Shown piece by piece: positions 32,701-43,730 of a DNA stretch of 64,000 nucleotides (its first letter is position 1; the number at the start of each line of letters is the position of its first letter). Location of the stretch: contig NC_061779.1 of assembly GCF_022458985.1 (NCBI RefSeq), positions 17,777,001-17,841,000 of the forward strand, given 5' to 3'. Position numbers and translations under genes: made by a program. The notes under the pieces were generated by a model that had not been told where the DNA came from, ran no database searches, and worked only from the letters and a program-made list of their open reading frames with translations. This stretch comes from Mugil cephalus. Lineage: Eukaryota > Chordata > Actinopteri > Mugiliformes > Mugilidae.

Positions 32701-35700
32701 CATTTTCAGCTTTCCACGACACGACTTCAATTCATGTTAAATGAAATATGAATGAGACTACTTTGAAATGAATGAGTGCTCTGGCTTTGATCCCTTTCGG
32801 AGGAGCGCCGACGCTGCCCGATGCCGCTTGTTTAAGTCGTTTCCTGATTGTCTCATACTCTGTCCCTTTAAGAATGACTTGTATTCTGCGGTTTGGCTAG
32901 GCATGATCAACATCCCGGCTGTGGCCCTTGGGATGTTTTCTGGAGGGGTTGTCATGAAGAAGTACAAGCTGGGTGTCATGGGAGCAGCTAAATTCGCCTT
33001 TGGGACCTCCCTGCTGGGCTACTTCCTGTCACTCTTTTTCTTAGCCATGGGCTGTGAAAACACCAAAGTGGCAGGCATCACAGTTTCATATACTGGGTAT
33101 GTATTACTTCAGACAGAACTAGTTTTGGATTAATTAAAATTCTGCTATTTAAGATTACACCTGCACTTCCTTTATGTGATGTTGTCTTTATCTGTCTCTG
33201 TTTTAATTTTCCATGCACAGTAATGGCTGCGGTTTAGCATTGGATTTATATATTTATTTGAGAGCTCTCAATAATGCATGCGTTTTTCCACGGTGCCCCT
33301 TGCAGAGTGGAAGGCTCGTCGTACGAGGAGCGCTCTCTCTTCTCTGACTGTAATTCGGGCTGCTTGTGTTCAAGCAGAGAGTGGGATCCAGTGTGTGGAG
33401 AGAACGGGATCACCTACGTGTCCCCCTGCTTGGCTGGATGCATCTCCTCCTCCGGCTCTGGGAGGAACACGGTCAGCCACACGCTGCTGCCTTCATGACG
33501 CCTCAGTGCGACTGTGTAACAGACACTGCATGATGCTTAGGCTCCTGTGTTTCGTGTCTGCAGTGTAGTGAAGATCAGTGTGTGACATTTCAGTTGGATT
33601 TGCTTAAGTATTTACCCACAGGACACGTGTTTCTTGCTGTTCTGCAGCTCATCTATCATTGAACTCGTTATTTCCTTATCCGGCAGGTTTTTGACAATTG
33701 TCAGTGTGTAGCAGTGGCTGACAGTCGACCGGGAAACCTGACGGCCACTTTGGGTCCGTGTCCACGCGGTGACAGCTGTGACAAAGTCTTTCCTTACTTC
33801 CTGGCTCTGTCTGTCCTCAGTTCCTTCATCATTTCTCTTGGAGGAACACCCGGATTCATGCTGCTGGTTAGGTCAGTCAACAACGCCTTAGTGGGAAACA
33901 CCAGAGTCACTGGCCTCATCAGTGCAAGCATTCTATTAACACAGTAACTATGAGAAGTGACTGATAAGTTTGGTGCTTAAGATATAAGGAGGTGAGTCAT
34001 TCAAGTTATATTTCTGGTCATTTCTGCAAGTCAGCAGCACTGTCTGATAAAACGCTGGCCTCCATGCGGTCGTCCTCTACTTTTGTCTCAAGGGCTTATC
34101 CCTCAAGGTCTGTGGACATGGTGCCAACACCAGGGGAGGCTGCTCTTTCTTAGCACATGATGAAGAATAAGGTCACCGAATTCAAGTACGACTGATGCTG
34201 TGGGGGCCTGACTTCCAGAAACAAAAGATCCTCACGCTCCCCGACACGCTCCCTGAGTCCTTCTGCCTTAAGCCACAAACATATCTGAATCCCCCTATAT
34301 GAATTAGATGTTTTTCTGCTTACCTAAATCAGTGGGATATGCATTTTTCTTTCATTCGTCATTCACTGACATTTAAATGTTTCCAGAGTGAAATGTGAGT
34401 TTAAGTTTAAGACCACATTCTTGTTTCTGCAGGTGCATTAAGCCTGAGCTAAAATCCCTGGCCCTTGGAATCCACATGATGGCCACTCGCACTCTGGGTG
34501 AGAACCACCTTTTACGTTCTGTGCATTACTTTGTATTTTGTTAGAAAACTGACATAAAAATGGAAATGTGAGCGGTCTGCACTTTTCCACCTTTGCGGTA
34601 CTCAAAGCACTCAAACAAGCTTCTCAGGCAACCATTCACACACGCTCTTACACACCAATTGTGGAGGCTCAGAGTGCAAGGTTCAGTGTCTTGCACTAGA
34701 GGGCATTTCAGCACATGAAGGAGCAAGAGATTGATGATGAAGTGGACAACGTTTACCACTGAGTATTTAGGAACCTACAGTGTATATCTACCCCAGCTAA
34801 TTCACTAATTTTATTCTGTACAACAGCTGGAATACCTGCCCCGATATATTTTGGAGCCATAATTGACACAACCTGCCTAAAATGGGGATACAAGACGTGT
34901 GGAGGAAGAGGAGCTTGCCGGATATATAACACCTCGGTTTACAGGTATTCATAAGTTTTATTCTGAGTCTTTGTGTTCAGTTTCATCCAGGATTAGCTGT
35001 CCTGTAAACTCTGTTAGTGACCCTAAAAGGCGCTAATGCCTGTTAACAAAAATGTCAGAAAGCTGAAAAGAAAGTGTTGCTGTTCTTGGATTTCTACCGT
35101 TGTTTGGCACCTTTAGAATGTCGCAAATCCTTTCAAAGCCTGCCTGCTTTGAAGTTGCTACCCTTTGAGTGCTATGTTTATTAGCAACAAATCTTTTTGA
35201 CTGACAATTTTGTTTTTTGCGCTCTATCTGTTGTATGAGATCCAGTGCGAGTAGGGAATTAGTTGAACAATAACGGTGTTGTTCAAAGTTGCGTACAGAT
35301 ATTTTGTCTTGAGAAACAAAAGAAATGGCCCTCTCACCCTCATGGGGTGGTATCTGTGTCATCCTCCAGCTCAGGTCCTCTACCAGAGGCCTGGGATTTT
35401 GAGGGTCCTGTCCAGTATCTTAGCTGTTCCTAGGACTACGCTCTTCTGGACCATGCTCACCTTAACCTTCCACAAATGTTCCAGCTGCTCTTTTAACCCT
35501 TGGTACTTCTCAACCTTTTCGTGTTCCCCCTTTCTGATGTTGGCGTCAGCTGGTATTGCCACATCTATCACCACCACCTTCCTCTGCTCTTTGTCCACTA
35601 TGTCTGGTTGGTTAGCCAGGAGCTGTTTGTCAGTTTGGAAGCTGAAGTCCCACCGAACCTTGGCCCTGTTGTTCTCAACCACCTTCTGTGGTGTGACCCA

Positions 35701-36419
35701 TTAAAAGTTGGGTGCTTCTGTTCCATACTGGGTACAGATGTACTGTACACCATCCCGCCACTTGGTTCTGCATCTCCACGTATGCTGATCCTAGATGTTA
35801 GCATCTTACAGCCTGCTACTATGTGCTGGATTTTTTCAGCGGCATCTTTGCACAGTGTGCACCTTGGGTCTGATCTACTCTAGATAGCCTAGATCTAGAT
35901 CTTGGTCTCTATAGCTCTTGTACTTAGGGCCTTGTGCTGCCATGGTTAGTGCCTCCATTAGTGTCCTCAATATCCAATTTGACTGTGGTACATGCCATGT
36001 AAGGGCTCGTCCCTCCATGTTGTCTGCTGCTCAGTTCATCATTTGGGGCCATTTTCTTGATGTATTCTTGGATTTTTGATGTTTCATCCTGAGAATATAT
36101 ATCTATATGTATATATATACTGTATGTAATCCACTGAAATAAAATAGAAGCTCTCAACCCTGCATTTGTGCTCTAACTGTGCTGCTTTCATTCATACAGA
36201 ATTGTGTACCTGGGCCTAACACTGGGCTTGAGGACAGTCTCTTTCTTCCTTTGTATTTTGGGCTTCGCTCTACTCAAAGGACATATTAAGAGGGAGGAGA
36301 AAAATGCACTGACCAATGGGAACGCTGAGCTGGAGTCTCTGAGGAAGGAGGAGAGCAGCTCATTACACTGTGAGCAGTTCGCTTTGGACTGCAACGCCGA
36401 CAGAGAGACTCACTTGTGA
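23757..36419 (+). CDS. slco1c1: Solute carrier organic anion transporter 1C1 (OATP1C1), 690 residues, 14 coding exons
   Basis: OATP1C1 is a plasma-membrane transporter of thyroxine and organic anions, known in mammals at the blood-brain barrier. Coding exons: 23757-23852, 28627-28768, 29299-29431, 29615-29706, 29830-29976, 31169-31267, 31510-31758, 32094-32258, 32901-33096, 33306-33471, 33687-33871, 34433-34497, 34827-34944, 36200-36419; all phases agree and the stop is TGA. The OATP signature [13 protein letters not shown] lies at about residue 245. A Kazal-like cysteine-rich loop (CNSGCLC onward, about 455-502) sits in the large extracellular loop, and NST/NLS glycosylation sites lie in loop 2. 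[17 protein letters not shown] and [10 protein letters not shown] are OATP1 hallmarks. The start ATG at 23757 gives a 32-residue cytosolic leader, shorter than in human. The protein ends in THL, a possible PDZ ligand. Paralogue choice (1C1 over 1A/1B) rests on recalled sequence similarity and on the neighbour pde3a. Donors at 33472 and 33872 are weak (GTCAGC, GTCAGT). Confidence 0.95.
24207..24253. repeat. (CA)n microsatellite with CAGA interruptions
   Basis: A dinucleotide tract of about 47 bp in slco1c1 intron 2 is interrupted by two GAC units. Confidence 0.95.
25620..26300 (+). mobile_element. L2-like LINE, 3' reverse-transcriptase end, degenerate
   Basis: The translation at 25806-26069 contains the stretch [19 protein letters not shown] followed by [14 protein letters not shown] and a second TRxRxRxxIAPVLxSLH block, typical of the C-terminal part of fish L2-clade LINE ORF2. 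After a stop at 26067 the homology continues ([11 protein letters not shown]). It is therefore a dead 5'-truncated copy in sense orientation inside slco1c1 intron 2. Confidence 0.8.
30723..30940 (+). mobile_element. tRNA-headed SINE, copy 1
   Basis: An A-box-like TGGTTAGCGCTG and a B-box GGTTCGAGTCC open the element. They are followed by the body TTAGGCTAATTGGTGACTCT and CCCTGCGATAG shared with copy 2 at 60.9 kb. It sits in an slco1c1 intron. The 3' part is missing, so it is a truncated dead copy and not a tRNA gene. Confidence 0.75.
35340..36090 (-). mobile_element. LINE fragment with restriction-like endonuclease C-terminus (R2/R4-type organisation)
   Basis: On the minus strand, in shifting frames, the sequence encodes a zinc-knuckle-like segment [18 protein letters not shown], then [20 protein letters not shown] and [20 protein letters not shown]. 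The PD-(about ten residues)-D arrangement is that of the restriction-like endonuclease of non-APE LINEs, and the piece ends TLKIPGLW. It lies antisense in the last slco1c1 intron (34945-36199). Frame breaks show it is inactive. The exact clade is not resolved. Confidence 0.8.
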
Positions 36420-36680
36420 ATGTCAGCACCTCCCCTCCTCATCTAACTCCGCTGGCGAAGCACCCCACACGCATTGAGGAACATTGTGGACACTTTTCAT
36501 AGCACATGCAGAGTATATATTTGTACAGGATTTGTGTAGACATACAACCTCTGAAATAAGTCCTTTTTTTTTTTTAACAAAGTGTGATACTTCAGGAGTG
36601 TGTATCGTTAGCCTAATAGCATTATTGCCTAAGTCATGTTTTGACTTAATGTTACATTATCAATAAAAAAATACCAATGT
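36420..36680 (+). terminator. slco1c1: slco1c1 3' UTR and poly(A) signal
   Basis: An AATAAA hexamer at 36662-36667 lies about 240 bp after the stop codon on the plus strand, followed by T/G-rich sequence (TTGTGTTTTTTGTTTTTC), a good cleavage context. Confidence 0.65.
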
Positions 36681-37700
36681 GCTTGATAAAAATTGTGTTT
36701 TTTGTTTTTCTTGTTTTCCGAAAAATTTTTAAATTTGACATAGGCATTTATGCTATTAGGCTAATGAAATGTGTGTTTTGAATGGAAGAATTTTGTAGAA
36801 AAAAAAGAATGTAACTGCTGTATTTTCTGTTCTTTTTTTCTTTTTTTGATTAAACTTGATAAACTCAAATTTGCAATGTTACATATGTTAAGGTGCCTGA
36901 ATGTTATGATTGATGTTTTGGCTATGCATCTGTGCATAGACAAAGTAAGTGAGTGCAGGGGTAGTAGGAAGGTGATCTCGGTCGCATATAGAGGGAACAG
37001 TCGTAAAAAAAGTTTTACTATCAACTTAAAGAACAAAGACTCTGCACATTTGTCAGAAATGGCTCAAGGTGAAATTTTATTACAGATTGTGTTCATCTTT
37101 GCTTTGGTATCAAGGCTTTGAGACTACAAAGTCTCACTCTCCTTTACAGTGTCTCACATACTGTATGTAGTCTCACAGTGTTTTCTCTTCATTGTGTCAT
37201 CTTTTGTTACGGCAGTATTTTCATGACAATCGTTAGCACACAATCTGGTATTCTGTTTATTTTTCATGCTCGGGCCAGTCAGACCTCAAACAAATCACAG
37301 ATTAGATGCACATGGCACATGGAAGTTGATGTTGAAAGACATATCATAGTAAAAGAAAAAAAAACCTCAGCTTAAAAACAGACAAAACAGCTCTCATTGA
37401 ATTAAAAGTTCACAATATACTGTATTTAAACAACCACACTGACTTGGTTGTCAAAGCAGTAGTTAATTACGTAGGTGGTCTCATACGTTACTGAAATCTT
37501 AAAGCACGGCAGTATAAAAGCCCTCGAGTTATTCTGAGATGTTACTCATTATTAAAGGTTAAGATTAGCAATAACATGAGATACCCCTGAGATATTTCCC
37601 CATTTATTTGATCGTGAAATGTTATTACAGCGGCATACAAAGACGCAGATATTCACAATCCAGAGTCGAGTGACCGTCATACATTATTTTATGTCTTATT
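36681..37700. other. Intergenic spacer between convergent slco1c1 and bcap29
   Basis: AT-rich sequence shows no recognisable exon. The two genes are convergent, so this region should contain both 3' ends. An AATAAA on the minus strand (TTTATT at about 37730-37735) is a candidate bcap29 poly(A) signal. Confidence 0.5.
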
Positions 37701-37903
37701 TGTCCAGTTTTCTACAGTGTGACATTTGTTTTATTGTGTAAATATTTTAAAATATGACTCAAACTCCACGATAAAGTGACAAGTATAAAACATTATACAA
37801 ATACGTCGTGTGCAGGGACCTACATGCAACACACAGTCCCACTGAAATAAATAGAAAATGTATCAACGGAGGGGAGGAAGGGCTTCACCTGCAAATATTT
37901 GTT

Positions 37904-39404
37904 TCACTGATCTTTCTTGTCTCCAACATTCTGAAGATTCTGAGGATGAAGCCCAGGATTTAAGTTAGAGGTGTTGGTAGGGCGAACATGCTGCACACAT
38001 TGGTGGATTTGTGTTACCTGGAGCTGATGGTGTTCCCTCAGTAGTCTGTCATACTCCTGCGCCAGACCTTTGGCCTGCCTCCTCATTGCTTCCGCCTCGG
38101 CGTGGGACTTTCGTACGGCTGGACACAGCAACAATGCTCATCTTTTCACAGCTCCTCGTGAACTCTCAAGAAACCCATTGTGAAGGCAGAGAAGAGTACT
38201 CACCCTCCTCAGCAGCCTTCAGCTGACCTGCCAGGTTTTCAACCTCCTGTTTCAGTTGTTGCTTTGTTGCTGACATGGAGTTTTCTCCTTCCAGCAGAGC
38301 CTGAGCACAAAAGGATTCTCCTTAATTACCAAGTGTAAGCTGATTATTTGAACAGCAGACAAGTGAGCACATTACAGAACAGAACTCGCAGTAACAAGAC
38401 TCTGGATTGATGCCCACGGTGTATTCATTTGGCGGACACAGCCCACAGCAGAAGACAAACATGAATTAAACTTCTCACTTGTTTGAGTCTCCGGTTGTCC
38501 TCCTGGTGCTGCCTGGCAGCTTTGACGGCACTGTCCATCTGGGCCTGAAGACCTGCAGTGCTCTCCAAGGAGACGGCAACCTGGTTTAGCAAGGTGACAA
38601 CCCGACGCATGATACTGTGTGGAGGTCACAGGTCAGAAAAACAGAGACAAGAAGCAGAGGAAACAAATGCAGACCAAGACAAGACCTCAGAATGTGAACG
38701 AGCAGGCAGATGAAGACGGAACAAAGTTACACTAACAGCCAGAGAAAGATAGAGAAGCCAGATATGTAGAGGTTCCTCTGGGCTCTGAACAACTTCATGT
38801 GGACGTGGTCGTAAACATTAGGGTTCACTTTAGCATCTTGCATGGGTTCAGGACCTGAATACTTGTGCACCTCACGGACAGCATCTGAGGGCGGACAAGA
38901 AGACAGAGACATGCCGGCTGGGACGGATGGACATCAAGTTGACACACATGCGGGAAATGTATAAGCAGAATCCCTGCCGATTTCTTACCGAGGAAAAGAA
39001 CAATGAGGACCATGATCATAGTGAAGAAGCACTTGTTCCAGTATGGAGATAACCAGTTCCATAATCTCCAACCAAAAACTGAACGCCATCTGCAAAGAAG
39101 GTCAAATGGAGGCTGTGAGTGTGTCTGGAAAGGAAAGGACACGGACGCACTCTGGTGGAGACTTGTGTTAACTGCCTCTTTTAGTGTATTAGTTATAACG
39201 AACCATTGCACAGGCCGTGATTTATTTATCTAGTCAGACATAGGGATGCTCCACATGAATGAGTTTCTGGATCACCTTAAATGTGTTGGGTTTGTGTTTA
39301 ACACTGGATTACCTCTTTGCTGATAAAAAGGGTATACACAAGATGAGGTTGAATGCTATCTCCGCATACAGGAAGAAAGCCACAGCCGTCCACTGGAGAG
39401 TCAT
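37904..39404 (-). CDS. bcap29: B-cell receptor-associated protein 29 (BAP29), 238 residues, 7 coding exons
   Basis: BAP29 is an ER triple-pass membrane protein that works with BAP31 in sorting and quality control of membrane proteins. Exons in transcript order: 39404-39313, 39089-38989, 38884-38731, 38614-38479, 38300-38204, 38118-38018, 37939-37904, all with AG/GT borders and consistent phase. The N-terminus MTLQWTAVAFFLYAEI matches the family start. Membrane segments are at about residues 5-27, 51-65 and 103-117. A coiled-coil tail follows (exons from 38614 down). The protein ends KKDQ, a dilysine KKXX ER-retrieval signal. Length agrees with human BCAP29 (241). BAP31 is the alternative; the short tail and the gpr22 neighbourhood favour BAP29. 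The last intron, 38017-37940, is only 78 nt, in frame and stop-free. Confidence 0.93.
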
Positions 39405-39990
39405 CGTGATTCTGACTTTCTAGGGAGATTGAGAAGTTGGATGGTTTGTATGCACATGACTAAAATGTGGGAATTAATATGTTATAAAACTATACATGTC
39501 AGGACATCTGGAGTCTTCCCTAAAGGAATGAACAATACATTTAGATTACAGAAATTAATTTGCACATGAACAAGTAGGAGTGGAAGTGAAAGTTGAAATC
39601 CACAAATGCTACTATATTTTTTATTTCCATATAGTCTATTGTAACATACAGATTATATGTTCAGGTAGTGAGTGCTGCCCTTTTACAGTGACTTTTGAAA
39701 ATTTGAAAAAAAAAGTTTCTGTAGACCTACATACTACAGGCAGCTTAAATCCATGGCCCATTTGCTATTTATAGGCTTTTAACTCTAAATCTATTCTTAC
39801 TCTTCGACCATGACTCGGCTAGTTTTCTGAATCTTACTCAAGAGTGGGAGGTAGTGAATCTATAAACCGAGCAATAATTAGAGTTGTTGGCTTACCAGAC
39901 AAAGTTGTGCGAGGAAAAGTAGTGGAAAGTCCAGACATGTACACACACAAGCTCACATACATTCACGACAGCTGCTTGGGAGCATCAGAG
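39405..39990 (-). promoter_or_regulatory. bcap29: bcap29 5' UTR exons and presumed promoter
   Basis: The coding exon starts 15 nt before the ATG, at a CTAG acceptor (exon from 39419). An upstream donor GTAAGC on the minus strand follows an exon ending at 39896. The transcription start would then lie somewhat above 39900. This is inferred from splice signals only; no TATA box or CpG island is evident. Confidence 0.4.
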
Positions 39991-41007
39991 GAGCCACAGC
40001 CCTAAATAAAACCCTGCTCCTTGACCTCATTAGTCAGTCCCTTTGGATTTGTTAAAGATCAAAACCCTAAAAATTGACCCACAGCTTACGTTTTAGTCTA
40101 AACAAGGACGTCCAGGCGAATCTTGATCAGGTTTTCCTCTTGGTGTGTTGCATGTGGGAGTGTAGTCGTTGGTGCCTGCTCGTGTTTCATATCACGGTAT
40201 AAAAATAGTCCAGTAAAGTTAACTCCTCCTCTGCATATATATTCATTAAGCTTGTTAGTTATTTATATCTTAGGTTATAATCTTATACAACAAAGAACAT
40301 ACTTTCAGTAATTGTTCAAATGTGTTGATTCTTTCTTTATGGACGTTTCCAGCCACAGAGAAGAGAAGAAGCCACAGAAAGGTCCAGAAGGGGGCGATGT
40401 TTGATAAAACATGGTTTTTGAATGGAAATCAGTGAGTGTGTGTATTAATTAATCAAGAAATCAAACTCAATCAAATTAAATCCTGATGTCCCCTATATGA
40501 TGATCATGTTTACAACCAGGGTGAATAAAGACTTAGACATTTTTACAAACCAACACTCATTGGCCGTTGTCTTACTCATCAACCCATAGCATTCAGGACC
40601 GAACCGAGAGACTGCGAAGACTCTTGTGAGTAGCCGTCAGTACACTCTTCATTTTGAATGATGAGGGAGTTTTTGTTTTTTTTTTCTGCTGGCAGAAGGC
40701 AGCTCCTAGGAATATTCTGTGTATTCTGCCCCCTCCAATGTATTCAGCTTGAGAAGTGTATTCACATGGGCTTCCTCTGTGAAAGAGACTGATAGCTGCT
40801 ATCATCTCCGACTGCATGTCTCAGGGGTGCTGAGGAGCAAAATGTTTACAGCTGCACCCTGTGATAGCTTTTTGAGAGCGGGTAAATGACTGTGGCAGAA
40901 CTGAATGCGCTTTGATTGCTCTCCTCTCCTCAGTATTTCAGAGGCTGCACCTAACTGTTTGCGCCCACAATACCGCCACAGAGAGGCATCAATAAACATG
41001 AGTTTAC

Positions 41008-41617
41008 GTACGCTCACCAAGCACTTTATTAGGAACACCTGTACACCTGCTTATTCCAGTCACATAGTCAAGTGGCAATACATGAAGGGGAGCAAACATT
41101 TAATGTTCACGCGAAACGCCAGAATGGAGAGCGCGGGCTCGCTGGCTTTGACCATGGGCCGATCGGTGCCAGATGGGCTGGTTTGAGTGCTGAATGCCGT
41201 CTCTGGAGGGTGCTCACAATGGTGGAAAAACAAAAACCATCCGGTGAGCAGCAGCTCTGCGGACGAAATCGCCTCGCTGGCAAGAGAGGACAGAAGAGAA
41301 CAGTCAGAGTGATTCGAGCTGGGAGAAAAGCTGCGGCGACTCTGATGGCTGCCCTTTAAAACTGGTGTGCCGAAGCACTTGTCACAATGCGCCCAGCCTT
41401 CAGGTGGTTGCACTTTAAAGGCACAAGACCACACCAGGAGATATGTAGCATGACTGTGCAGCCGACAAATCATGTGATGCATTCATGTAAACTGGAACCT
41501 GAATCTCAGAGGGATGTTTTCAAGCTCTTGTGCAATCTGTGGCACAAAGATTAGAGAGGAAAGGAAGGGTGCCCACAGTAATAGTATGGTACTCCTAATA
41601 AGTGCTCTGTGCATGTA
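41008..41617 (+). mobile_element. Tc1-like deletion derivative with ACTTTATTAGG inverted ends, copy 1
   Basis: The left end TACGCTCACCAAGCACTTTA and the right end (reverse complement TACATGCACAGAGCACTTAT) are inverted copies continuing into TTAGGA. The interior contains broken transposase-like sequence; the 95-codon frame at 41072-41359 is repeat sequence, not a host gene. Two further elements with the same terminal core lie at 47.7 and 60.3 kb. Confidence 0.7.
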
Positions 41618-42278
41618 TATCTGACCTTCTTACTCTGTCCTTGAAGGGTAGCACAGGGAAACTCATTTCAGCCTCTTGTCTCTATGATCTTCTAATTTCA
41701 GTCACTATAAGCTCCTACCTACAGCAGACGGCAGGAACACAAAGCAGCTGGAGAGCTCTGCCTTCAGGACCAGGCGCTTTTTCACAAGATGGCTCAGCAT
41801 TAGCATTTACATGGAGAAGGGTGCGTCTCAGGTTTCTCCTTACCCAATTTTCTTTCTTTTCCTCACAGCATCCTCATGTGACAAATGAAGAAATGTAGTT
41901 TGTGTTGCTGCTTCTAAAACCAGAAGCCATCTACAGGCAGGTACCATGCTAAGTTGCCATTCATCTTCTCTGGGTTGTTAGCTACTGTGATTGGCAGACG
42001 AGGATGGCCGCCAGATTTACAAATGGCTGTCCTTGAGAAACATAATTATTAAGTGGTAAGTGACACAAACACATTAGTTTCAGTTGGGTACACAGGCTGA
42101 GGTTCACCTTGGTCATGGCTTTGGTTATGATAAGTCTTTTTTTCTTGAAAAAAAAATGTAGCCCTCTATTTGCTAACCTTGTAGATTAAACATGTTGTCA
42201 CATGTACTTGGCAGTACAGATCATCATGACATCAAACCTGCCTCATGCATTCGAGAGGTCAAGAGGGTTACGCTGACA

Positions 42279-42560
42279 TCAGTGTAGCACTGAATAACCG
42301 CAACAGACAAAATCCATGTTACTGTCTTCCCCAATTCGTCCATCCTCCCACAAGGGCATGTCATTTGTACCTTTAAAGTGCTTTCCTACGTCATTTCCTG
42401 ACATCCCAAGCCAAAGTCTGTATTCTCTTCTAGCTATTTCTATTGGTACAAGGGATTTTAACATCTCATCCTGTATAATAATGAATGCTTTCATGGCTTC
42501 CCGTATTTTGGCACCTGGGCTAGCTAATATTTTCAAAAAACTGTCAAAATCAAGGTGCAA
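42279..42560 (-). other. Unrecognised 93-codon open frame
   Basis: The predicted peptide is compositionally protein-like (for example RREYRLWLGMSGNDVGKHFK) and free of low complexity, but I recognise no domain. No flanking splice sites link it to a known gene. It could be a relic of a transposon protein or chance. Confidence 0.2.
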
Positions 42561-43499
42561 TAAAGTATTTTTACTTTATTAATATTAATGACCCATTATG
42601 ACTGAAATTACTGAATGTTCAAAAAATAGAAAGATTTACATGCTAACATCGGTGTACTATTCTTCTGGGGTTCATCAGCTTCCTCTTGTTATGCCTACAC
42701 CCTACAATTTTCACAAATGTTAATAACAAGTGATCAGCAGGAATCTTTTGCAGCTTTATTCAGACACCAGCTTGACATTTCTTTTTTCACCCACTCCTAT
42801 TATGGCCTTGCAGTGTAGTGGAGTTTAAATTTTATGTTTCTCCGATACTCCGATTCTCCCTGACAAAAATAAGTACGACAAAAATAAGAATGTATTAATC
42901 CGTTGGTACTTCTGGCATTTACATATAAGTTCTCAATAAAATTTGAAAAAAAAAAAAAAATAAAAAAATATATAATATATATATATATACACACATACAA
43001 AATGCCATAACATACTAACAGCTGAAAATGGTTCCTACATATCCATACTACCTAACCACACAAGACAGTCGAGTGTTACATTGTGGGGTTTCTATGCCAC
43101 ATTTCTATCCTATTGCCCAATTAATGCACATCATTCACATTGAGAGAAAAGAGAAATCGCACACACGGATGATATAAGAAGGGAGACCCAACAACAATGA
43201 TCTAGACATAAAATCTATGGAATGTGGCTCAAACAGTCATGACTTCCAAAAGCCCTTCTGAAACCTAGCTAGAGAGATATGGCCCCTCAGTCCCTTGGAG
43301 ACTGATGTTGATTTGTTTACCCTTTGCCTTTTGTATTCATCAGTCAATATGCTCTTGCTGCTTCGTTACCTGTTAAAAATTTACTCCACTGTGAATATTG
43401 ATTGATTGATTGACAACTGTAGGACAACAGTAGGTAGGTTATATCTGCAGGTGTGAAAAAAACAGCATCGACTGAAAAAGCAACGCAATCCTTGGCAGT

Positions 43500-43730
43500 A
43501 GATGGCGCATGCGCAGGAGTGGAGCGTAACCGCAACGTGTTGGACCAAGCGCCTAAATTAAACTGTTTGACGTTTTTGGAGCTGTACCATTAGTAGCCTA
43601 TAGTTTAGGATCGTCGTGAACTTTAAGAAATACCTGTCGCTTACGGCTGTGAAAGTACGAGGCCTAACTTACTAACTACGACTGAGGTAGCTGGCTACAC
43701 GACATGAAGAGTTGAAGAAGATACACCCAG
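43500..43730 (+). promoter_or_regulatory. NRF1-type promoter and candidate non-coding first exon of an unidentified plus-strand transcript
   Basis: A palindromic NRF1-type site GCGCATGCGC stands at 43505-43514. Locally raised CpG content follows, then CACCCAG with a GTCAGTG donor at 43731. This is the layout of a TATA-less housekeeping promoter and first exon. By human synteny cog5 could start here and run over gpr22 on the opposite strand, but I recognise no cog5 coding exon downstream, so the gene is unassigned. Confidence 0.4.

Larger units (their letters stand above)
39991..43499. other. Region upstream of bcap29 without a recognised gene
   Basis: In human, DUS4L lies next to BCAP29; I looked for its exons here on both strands and recognised none. 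The region contains one Tc1-like derivative (41.0-41.6 kb), one unrecognised open frame (42.3-42.6 kb), and an A-run followed by an AT repeat at about 42946-42995. Confidence 0.5.

Noticed and set aside
35276..35883. Plus-strand open frames of 142 and 127 codons
   Set aside because: They are the antisense of a LINE endonuclease segment that reads on the minus strand.
41072..41359. 95-codon open frame
   Set aside because: It is internal sequence of a Tc1-like derivative with inverted ends, not a host gene.
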